From positions 1 through 6,708 of the forward strand of contig CAKUXT010000111.1 in the NCBI GenBank assembly GCA_934700375.1: a stretch of 6,708 bases of DNA. Direction: 5' to 3'. Below the pieces are notes generated by a model that had not been told where the DNA came from, searched no databases, and was given only the letters and a program-made list of their open reading frames with translations. Of the stretch, positions 1 through 4,385 are shown in pieces. The position numbers and the translations under genes are program-made. The stretch is from an uncultured Bacilli bacterium. Lineage in GTDB: Bacteria; Bacillota_I; Bacilli_A; RFN20; CAG-288. Position 1 is the stretch's first letter; every line of letters starts with the position of its first letter.

Positions 1-1
1 C

Positions 2-331
2 TATATCAAAGACGGTCAGCACAGCATCCTATTCTCAACACAGATCATCTCTGATTTGGAATCGATTGCCGATTATATCACCTATATCAAAGATGGAAGT
101 ATTGTCCTCTCTGATGAAAAGGATGCATTCATCAATGCTTATCGACTTGTCAATTGTTCTAAAGATGATGCAAGACAGATTCCTGACGACATCATTATCG
201 GAAAGAAAGAATCCTCTTGTTCTTTTGAAGCCTTGATCAAGACAAAAGACAAAGACAGACTTCCCTCCTCAGTCCTTTTATCCGTTCCGAAAATCGAAAA
301 CATCATGATTCTTACAGAAAGGGGAAAATAA
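2..331 (+). CDS. ABC transporter ATP-binding protein, C-terminal fragment (BcrA/YtrB-like)
   Basis: This is the 3' end of an ABC ATPase gene. The reading frame is open to the left edge, so the start, Walker A, signature and Walker B lie outside the window. The 109 visible residues begin just after the expected D-loop. The segment ILFSTQIISDLESIADYI (residues 9-26) is the H-loop/switch region of the family, which usually reads STHITSDLEKIADYI. It is followed by the short C-terminal extension typical of YtrB-like ATPases (IIIGKKE, FEALIK, PKIENIMIL). The H-loop histidine is replaced by glutamine (codon CAG at 41-43). The protein should sit on the inner face of the membrane and power the permease encoded 1 bp downstream. 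The family is clear from the switch region and context. The substrate cannot be told, and ATPase competence cannot be judged from this fragment alone. Confidence 0.85.
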   Translation, partial: YIKDGQHSILFSTQIISDLESIADYITYIKDGSIVLSDEKDAFINAYRLVNCSKDDARQIPDDIIIGKKESSCSFEALIKTKDKDRLPSSVLLSVPKIENIMILTERGK

Positions 332-332
332 A

Positions 333-983
333 ATGAAAGCACTGTTGAAAAAAGAGTTTCTGCTTTTGCATCCCGCATTCTATTTCGGCTACCTTTGCCT
401 TCTTCTGATCTTTATCCCCAGCTATCCGCTTGCTGTTGTCTTCTTCATGCCACTTACCATCAGCATGAATGTCTACGTTTCCACTATTGTCGACAACAAC
501 GATATGATGTTCTCTTCTCTGACACCGATTTCAAAAAGAGATTATGTCAGAGCCAAGCTGTTTATGGCGTTGTTCTTCGAATGCAGCTATATGTTGCTCG
601 CCTTGCCTCTATTATTCATACGTAAGTTCTGTTACACACAGGATATCATCATGAACAATCCTGGTATAGACAGCATCATTGCAACCTATGGTTATGCCTT
701 TTTATGCTATGCTTTCTACAACATGGTACTTCTTGGCATTTTCTTCAAGACAGCACCCAAGAGATTCATGGCCACTGGACTTTCTCTTCTTACTGCCGGT
801 TTGACTTTCTTCTTCTTTGGCATCCTTATTGCCTATATTCCTACTATCGGTGCCAAATTGGATTACGGAGGAGATATCCTCGTTCAGATTCTCTATCTTC
901 TCGTCGGTCTGCTTTTCTATGTTCTTCTGAATGTTCTCACTTTCCACATCTGTGCAAAAGAGATGGATAAAAAGGATCTCTAG
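333..983 (+). CDS. ABC-2 type transporter permease (ABC2_membrane_5-like)
   Basis: The 216-residue protein is very hydrophobic, with about six membrane segments near residues 13-29, 32-52, 74-97, 114-138, 146-170 and 183-207. The stretch SSLTPISKRDYVRAKLF (residues 61-77) matches the cytoplasmic loop typical of small ABC-2 permeases partnered with BcrA/YtrB-like ATPases; it probably contacts the ATPase. The protein starts MKALLKKEF, a common beginning for this family. The start is supported by GAAAGGGG at 317-324, 8 bases upstream of the ATG and inside the end of the ATPase gene, so translation is probably coupled. It likely forms an exporter with the upstream ATPase, in families linked to peptide or cell-wall-antibiotic stress. 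The substrate is unknown. There is no tryptophan in the protein, which is unusual for a membrane protein. Confidence 0.85.
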   Translation: MKALLKKEFLLLHPAFYFGYLCLLLIFIPSYPLAVVFFMPLTISMNVYVSTIVDNNDMMFSSLTPISKRDYVRAKLFMALFFECSYMLLALPLLFIRKFCYTQDIIMNNPGIDSIIATYGYAFLCYAFYNMVLLGIFFKTAPKRFMATGLSLLTAGLTFFFFGILIAYIPTIGAKLDYGGDILVQILYLLVGLLFYVLLNVLTFHICAKEMDKKDL

Positions 984-985
984 AT

Positions 986-1363
986 ATGGATATTGTCATT
1001 TCCCCCTCTTCAGACTATCCGATATATAAACAGATCGAAGAGAACATCAAGACAGAAATACTGAATCATAAACTAGAAAAGAACACGCTTCTTCCATCCA
1101 TCAGACAGCTGGCATGTGACTTAAATGTTTCCGTCATCACTGTCAAGAAAGCATATGAAGAACTAGAACATAACGGATTCATCTACTCATTTCCTGGCAA
1201 AGGATTCTATGTCAGTGAGATGAGCGAAAGTCAAATCGATATCATCAAAAAAAAGATTGCAGCAAACACACTGCAAAAGCAGATTGAATACTTAAAAGCA
1301 TTAGGTGTTGAGAAAGAAGATATTTTATCGATTATAAAAGAAAACCTCTCTTGCTATGATTGA
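986..1363 (+). CDS. GntR family transcriptional regulator, YtrA-type
   Basis: The 125-residue protein has the GntR winged helix-turn-helix at residues 11-76: PIYKQIEENIKTEIL, then LPSIRQLACDLNVSVITVKKAYEELE with the recognition helix, then the wing GFIYSFPGKGFYV. Only about 50 mostly helical residues follow (ESQIDIIKKKI, LQKQIEYLKALG), which is the short dimerisation tail of the YtrA subfamily and not a large ligand-binding domain. The start ATG lies 2 bp after the permease stop with AAAGGA at 971-976 as ribosome site, so it is translationally coupled. Members of this subfamily commonly repress their own ABC exporter operon. Here the regulator gene follows the transporter genes, whereas in ytrABCDEF-type operons it leads. 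It ends with TGA. The family call is strong; the target operator cannot be seen because the operon start is outside the window. Confidence 0.92.
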   Translation: MDIVISPSSDYPIYKQIEENIKTEILNHKLEKNTLLPSIRQLACDLNVSVITVKKAYEELEHNGFIYSFPGKGFYVSEMSESQIDIIKKKIAANTLQKQIEYLKALGVEKEDILSIIKENLSCYD

Positions 1364-1377
1364 ATTCATGATAAAAT
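1351..1377 (+). promoter_or_regulatory. candidate extended -10 promoter for the flotillin gene
   Basis: TGATAAAAT at 1369-1377 is a TGn extended -10 (TG at 1369-1370, TAAAAT at 1372-1377, 5 of 6 to consensus). A weak -35, TTGCTA at 1351-1356, lies 15 bases upstream, which is short but tolerable with an extended -10. Transcription would begin near 1384, leaving a leader of about 25 bases. It overlaps the 3' end of the GntR gene. Confidence 0.45.
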
Positions 1378-1392
1378 AAAAATATATTTCAC

Positions 1393-1400
1393 GAAAGGAG
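1393..1400 (+). promoter_or_regulatory. ribosome binding site of the flotillin gene
   Basis: GAAAGGAG lies 8 bases upstream of the ATG at 1409. It is a strong Shine-Dalgarno match that fixes the flotillin start and shows that the spacer after the GntR stop is untranslated. Confidence 0.8.
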
Positions 1401-1408
1401 ATACCCTT

Positions 1409-2917
1409 ATGTCAATAGGTGGAATCATTGGCGTCATTGTCGGTTCTATCGTCGTTATTATCCTTCTGGTACTAGCCGTTTCTTATGTCAAAGCCCCGCC
1501 GGATACTGCAATCATCATCACCGGTCCTAGAAAACAGCGTGTTTTGATCGGTAAAGCAGGTTTCCGTTGGCCTTTCATCCAAAGAATCGATAAATTGCCT
1601 CTCAACCTCATTCAGGTCGATATCAAGACACCGGATGCCGTTCCTACAAGCGAATTCATCAACATCTTTGTCGATGGTGTCGCCAACATCAAGATCGGCA
1701 ACACACCGGAAGACATCGCAAGAGCCAGTCAGATCTTCCTTCAGGAGAAGCTTCCTGGCATTCAGGCTATCGCCAAAGAAGTCTTGGAAGGAAACATGAG
1801 AGAAATCATCGGTCAGATGAAACTGACTGACCTCGTCCATAACCGTGACCTCTTCGCTGAGAAAGTCAAAGAGAATGCTATGCAGGATATGGCAAGAATG
1901 GGCCTTGAAATCATCAACCTTACCATTCAGAATTTCTCTGATAAAGAGAATGTCATTCAGAACCTCGGTGTCGATAACATCACTCAGATTCAGAAGGATG
2001 CCCAGATTGCAAGAGCCAACAGCGAAAGAGATGTCAAAATCGCTCAGGCCAACGCAATGGAAGCCGCCAACAAGGCAAATGTCGATGCTCAGACAAAGAT
2101 GATCCAGCAGAACACCGACTATGCCTTGAAGAAAGCAGAACTCAAGACACAGTCCGATACCGCTCAGGCAAGCGCCGATGCTGCATATCGCCTTGAAGAG
2201 CAGAAGAGACTTGAAGAGATCAATATCGCTCAAATCAATGCCGATATTGCTAAGAGAGAGCGTGAAGTCGAATTAGGTCAGAAAGAAGTCGAATTGCAGC
2301 AGAAGCAATTAGAAGCCCAGATCAACAAGAAAGCGGATGCCGAAAAATATGCCGCAGAGCAGAAAGCACAGGCTGACCTCTATCAAAGACAGAGAGCAGC
2401 TGAAGCTCAGTTATTCGAACTGCAGCAGGAATCCGAAGCCAAGAAGATCCAGGCAGAAGCTGAAAGAGTCGTTCAGGAAAAAGCAGCTTTGGCAAAGAAG
2501 CTTGAAGCGGAAGCCGAACGCTACGCTCAGGAAGAGAAAGCCAAAGGTATCCAGGCCGTCGGTCAGGCAGAAGCAGAAGCCATCGAAAAGAAAGCGGAAG
2601 CAATGAAGAAGATGGGCGAAGCATCAGTCTTGCAGCTCATCCTTGACAGCCATGTCTTGCCAGACATCGTCAAAGCAAGCTCTGAGCCTCTTGCCGCCGC
2701 CTATTCGCAGATTGATAACATCACGATGTATGGTGAAGGAAATACGACTAAGCTCGCAAGCGAAATCACCAACAATTCCAGTCAGATCATTCAGTCCGTC
2801 GAGAAGAGTCTCGGCATCGACTTGAAAGCTGTTCTCGCTGCTTACTTAGGTGGAAAGCTTGTCACTGCAAGCGAAAAGAAAGAAGACAAAAAAGAAGAGA
2901 AGAAGGCCGATAAGTAA
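1409..2917 (+). CDS. floT: Flotillin-like SPFH domain protein (FloT type)
   Basis: The 502-residue protein starts with a hydrophobic membrane hairpin or anchor (residues 4-25), followed by the SPFH/Band 7 domain (about 26-200; APPDTAIIITGPRKQRVLIGKAGFRWPF marks its start, in two parts here: APPDTAIIITG and GKAGFRWPF). EVLEGNMREIIGQM (residues 124-137) and the MGLEI...TIQNFSD region are conserved in flotillins. A long charged coiled coil rich in Glu-Ala repeats spans about 195-405 (AEAEAIEKKAEAMKKMGEA near its end), then a conserved C-terminal segment (405-485) and a lysine/glutamate tail. Length matches Bacillus FloT (about 509) and not the shorter FloA. Flotillins oligomerise at the inner membrane and scaffold microdomains that affect signalling, secretion and fluidity. 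No NfeD-type partner gene adjoins it. It carries the only tryptophan (W54) seen in the window's proteins. The family is certain; the specific role here is inferred. Confidence 0.95.
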   Translation: MSIGGIIGVIVGSIVVIILLVLAVSYVKAPPDTAIIITGPRKQRVLIGKAGFRWPFIQRIDKLPLNLIQVDIKTPDAVPTSEFINIFVDGVANIKIGNTPEDIARASQIFLQEKLPGIQAIAKEVLEGNMREIIGQMKLTDLVHNRDLFAEKVKENAMQDMARMGLEIINLTIQNFSDKENVIQNLGVDNITQIQKDAQIARANSERDVKIAQANAMEAANKANVDAQTKMIQQNTDYALKKAELKTQSDTAQASADAAYRLEEQKRLEEINIAQINADIAKREREVELGQKEVELQQKQLEAQINKKADAEKYAAEQKAQADLYQRQRAAEAQLFELQQESEAKKIQAEAERVVQEKAALAKKLEAEAERYAQEEKAKGIQAVGQAEAEAIEKKAEAMKKMGEASVLQLILDSHVLPDIVKASSEPLAAAYSQIDNITMYGEGNTTKLASEITNNSSQIIQSVEKSLGIDLKAVLAAYLGGKLVTASEKKEDKKEEKKADK

Positions 2918-2932
2918 ATCATATCTTTGATC

Positions 2933-2960
2933 AGCTACTGCCTTGTGCAGTAGCTTTTCT
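2933..2960 (+). terminator. intrinsic terminator after the flotillin gene
   Basis: A perfect 9-bp stem, AGCTACTGC (2933-2941) and GCAGTAGCT (2947-2955), encloses a 5-base loop CTTGT and runs into TTTTTCT. It lies 15 bases after the flotillin stop and would end both the flotillin transcript and any read-through from the ABC/GntR operon. Confidence 0.9.
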
Positions 2961-3093
2961 CTTGAAAAAAGTTTAATGTTTACTTGAAAAAAAGAATTGT
3001 GTAGTTTTCCAAAAAGTGCCAAAAAAGTGCTAAAAATAATGAGTTTTCCATACAAATCAATAAAAAAGTATGAAAAACAGCAAAGATTGTAAA
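2961..3093 (+). promoter_or_regulatory. phased A-tract (probably curved) region upstream of the lipoprotein promoter
   Basis: This spacer holds no gene. It has A-tracts at 2965-2970, 2987-2993, 3011-3015, 3021-3026, 3032-3036, 3062-3067 and 3074-3078. Their centres are about 22, 23, 10.5, 10.5, 30 and 11 bp apart, close to whole helical turns. Short direct repeats underlie part of it (CTTGAAAAAA at 2961 and 2983; CCAAAAAGTG at 3009 and CCAAAAAAGTG at 3019; AGTTTTCCA at 3003 and 3042). Phased A-tracts upstream of promoters are known to bend DNA and stimulate transcription; that role is inferred here. Confidence 0.5.
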
Positions 3094-3101
3094 GAAAATG
3101 T

Positions 3102-3130
3102 TTTGCATTCAAACGTTTTCACGATACAAT
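3102..3130 (+). promoter_or_regulatory. sigma-A-type promoter of the 365-residue lipoprotein gene
   Basis: TTTGCA (3102-3107) and TACAAT (3125-3130; 5 of 6) are separated by 17 bases. An A-rich stretch just upstream (3091-3098) could act as an UP element. Transcription would begin near 3137, right at the Shine-Dalgarno site, so the leader would be very short. Confidence 0.65.
3107..3123 (+). promoter_or_regulatory. cre-like operator in the promoter spacer
   Basis: ATTCAAACGTTTTCACG matches the CcpA cre consensus WTGNAANCGNWNNCAWW at all fixed positions except the G at the third base and the last two W bases. The core TTCAAACGTTTTCA is nearly palindromic. It lies between the -35 and -10 elements, where bound CcpA or another LacI-family repressor would block RNA polymerase. 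A related 10-bp arm GAAAATGTTT (3094-3103) pairs with AAACGTTTTC (3111-3120) as an inverted repeat with one mismatch. Confidence 0.5.
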
Positions 3131-3136
3131 GAAACT

Positions 3137-3143
3137 AGGAGGA
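3137..3143 (+). promoter_or_regulatory. ribosome binding site of the 365-residue lipoprotein gene
   Basis: AGGAGGA is a near-perfect Shine-Dalgarno site. Measured from AGGAGG, the spacing is 7 bases to the ATG at 3150 and 10 to the next ATG at 3153, so 3150 is the preferred start. The two choices differ by one methionine only. Confidence 0.8.
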
Positions 3144-3149
3144 TAACTT

Positions 3150-4247
3150 ATGATGAAACAAAAAAGATATGTCTCTTTATTATTCATTCCGCTTTTCCTC
3201 GCTTCCTGCGGAAATGCCGGCAATGAAACAAAGCTTCCCAACAGTGGAACAGCAATCGATACAACAGTAGGAAAAGAAAAACTGAAAGCTGCAGTCAAAA
3301 GTGAAATCACGCCCGATGAATCCAAGAGCGACGCTTTCGGATTTACAATCAACGGCGCACACATCAGCGAAAACATGGATGGCTCTATCACGATGGGCGG
3401 TCAGTCTTTAGCTACGCTCGCCTCTAAAATCGAAGCCAGAAGCGGAATATTCAATTTCGGCGTCAAGGGAATAACATCCTCTTCCGCTAACGATTTCCGC
3501 GCTACGCTTTCTGCCGGAATCAATATCAACGGCGCTTCCTCTGTCACGTACAATCAGAACATTACTGCCCCAGTAAGCGTCGATAACACCGATACTGTTT
3601 CTCCGCTTACCAATGTCGAATTCAAAGGCAACTATAAGGCCTCTGCCGACATCTTGGAAAACAATCTCTACATCGATTTATCCAACAAGCAGGTCTTCTC
3701 ATTTATCAGCACATATTTCGGTCAGCTTACAAGCTCCCTTCCTGCCAATGGAAAGATGATGATTCCTTTAGGTCTTGAAGACAAGGACTTCCCGCTTATT
3801 GATGCAAGCAATGTCGCCGATTTCGATGCCGGTTATGAAGAATTCTTCAAGGACCTTCCTCAGGGCGGCGAATTCAAGGATCATGGAAATGCAGGCTTCT
3901 CCTATAGCGGAAAGATGGGAAAAGACGCCCTTGAAAAAGAAATCGAAGATGACAAGGCTACCGACGAATCCTTAAAAGGTGCGTCCGTTGCAGTCAATGC
4001 CGATTCCTATTTCGGCTATACTCTTCTCTTCAAAGAAACAGGTTTTGTCTCTTTCGGAATCGACGCTTCCATAGGTTTTAACATGACAGCTGATCTTTCT
4101 TCTCAAATGATGCCTGGCATGAACGCAATCAAATTTACAGTCAGCGGAAACATTTCCTTCGGCATGAAATTCAAATTCTTAAGAGGAGATGATGTCAAGT
4201 TCCCGACTGTCAAAACAAAAGACTTCACCGAAACAAAAATTCAGTAA
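3150..4247 (+). CDS. Lipoprotein of unknown function, beta-rich, 365 residues
   Basis: The protein is exported and lipid-anchored: a positive N-terminus (MMKQKRY), a hydrophobic core (residues 8-17) and a lipobox LASC with the lipidated cysteine at residue 20. The mature part has a Ser/Thr/Asn/Gly-rich linker, then alternating hydrophobic and polar residues suggesting a large beta-sheet fold (for example GIFNFGVKGI, FRATLSAGININGASSVTY, VEFKGNYKASADI). The segment ADILENNLYIDLSN (residues 166-179) recalls the repeating strand pattern of LolA/LppX-like lipid-binding lipoproteins, but I cannot assign it to that family. A short acidic helix follows (259-270). It has one cysteine, the lipidated one, and no tryptophan. 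It has its own promoter and terminator, so it is monocistronic. The cre-like box in its promoter suggests sugar-responsive expression. I do not recognise the family; the lipoprotein call is strong and any function would be a guess. Confidence 0.85.
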   Translation: MMKQKRYVSLLFIPLFLASCGNAGNETKLPNSGTAIDTTVGKEKLKAAVKSEITPDESKSDAFGFTINGAHISENMDGSITMGGQSLATLASKIEARSGIFNFGVKGITSSSANDFRATLSAGININGASSVTYNQNITAPVSVDNTDTVSPLTNVEFKGNYKASADILENNLYIDLSNKQVFSFISTYFGQLTSSLPANGKMMIPLGLEDKDFPLIDASNVADFDAGYEEFFKDLPQGGEFKDHGNAGFSYSGKMGKDALEKEIEDDKATDESLKGASVAVNADSYFGYTLLFKETGFVSFGIDASIGFNMTADLSSQMMPGMNAIKFTVSGNISFGMKFKFLRGDDVKFPTVKTKDFTETKIQ

Positions 4248-4260
4248 ACAACCTTAAATC

Positions 4261-4290
4261 AGTGACAGAATCTCTAACCTCGCTGTCACT
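4261..4290 (+). repeat. inverted repeat without U-tract after the lipoprotein gene
   Basis: AGTGACAG (4261-4268) and CTGTCACT (4283-4290) form a perfect 8-bp stem with a 14-base loop, 13 bases after the lipoprotein stop. No T-run follows, so it is not a standard terminator. It could protect the mRNA 3' end from exonucleases or assist the terminator just downstream. Confidence 0.6.
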
Positions 4291-4304
4291 ATGTTATAGG
4301 CCCC

Positions 4305-4332
4305 AAGAGTCAGCTTCGGCTGGCTCTTTTTT
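4305..4332 (+). terminator. intrinsic terminator with UUCG tetraloop (plus strand)
   Basis: AAGAGTCAGC (4305-4314) and GCTGGCTCTT (4319-4328) form a 10-bp stem with one G-U pair, closed by the very stable C(UUCG)G loop. Six T residues follow at 4327-4332. It ends the transcript of the 365-residue lipoprotein gene. Confidence 0.92.
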
Positions 4333-4337
4333 GATTC

Positions 4338-4368
4338 AAAAAGCCACCAGCCTTTCGACTGATGGCTT
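4338..4368 (-). terminator. intrinsic terminator of the convergent minus-strand gene
   Basis: Read on the minus strand, AAGCCATCAG (4368-4359) pairs with CTGGTGGCTT (4350-4341), a 10-bp stem with one wobble pair and an 8-base loop. A run of five T (4342-4338) follows. It lies 17 bases after the stop codon of the minus-strand lipoprotein gene and is back to back with the plus-strand terminator. Confidence 0.88.
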
Positions 4369-4385
4369 ACGTTCAATCAAACGAA

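Noticed and set aside
1..96. Near-identical 15-base direct repeat (1-15 and 82-96) encoding YIKDG twice.
   Set aside because: Both copies fall where the ATPase family naturally has similar YIxDG/FIxNG motifs, so coding constraint explains it.
1361..1411. The GntR stop TGA is in frame with the flotillin ATG with no other stop between, hinting at TGA recoding or a fusion, especially given the scarcity of tryptophan.
   Set aside because: The spacer contains a good ribosome site and a candidate promoter, GntR ends at normal family length, flotillin starts at its normal start, and no gene in the window is interrupted by TGA. Chance framing is the simpler explanation.
1472..2233. Long minus-strand open frame (253 codons) opposite the flotillin gene.
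   Set aside because: It is fully antisense to a conserved gene, has no ribosome site or recognisable domain, and arises from the codon pattern of the coding strand.
2000..2620. Repetitive GAAGC/CAGGC-rich sequence within the flotillin gene.
   Set aside because: It encodes the Glu-Ala-rich coiled coil and is not an independent DNA repeat.
3009..3036. Tandem CCAAAAAGTG-like units considered as a CRISPR or iteron array.
   Set aside because: There are only two good copies plus a fragment, no spacers and no associated genes. They fit better as part of the phased A-tract region.
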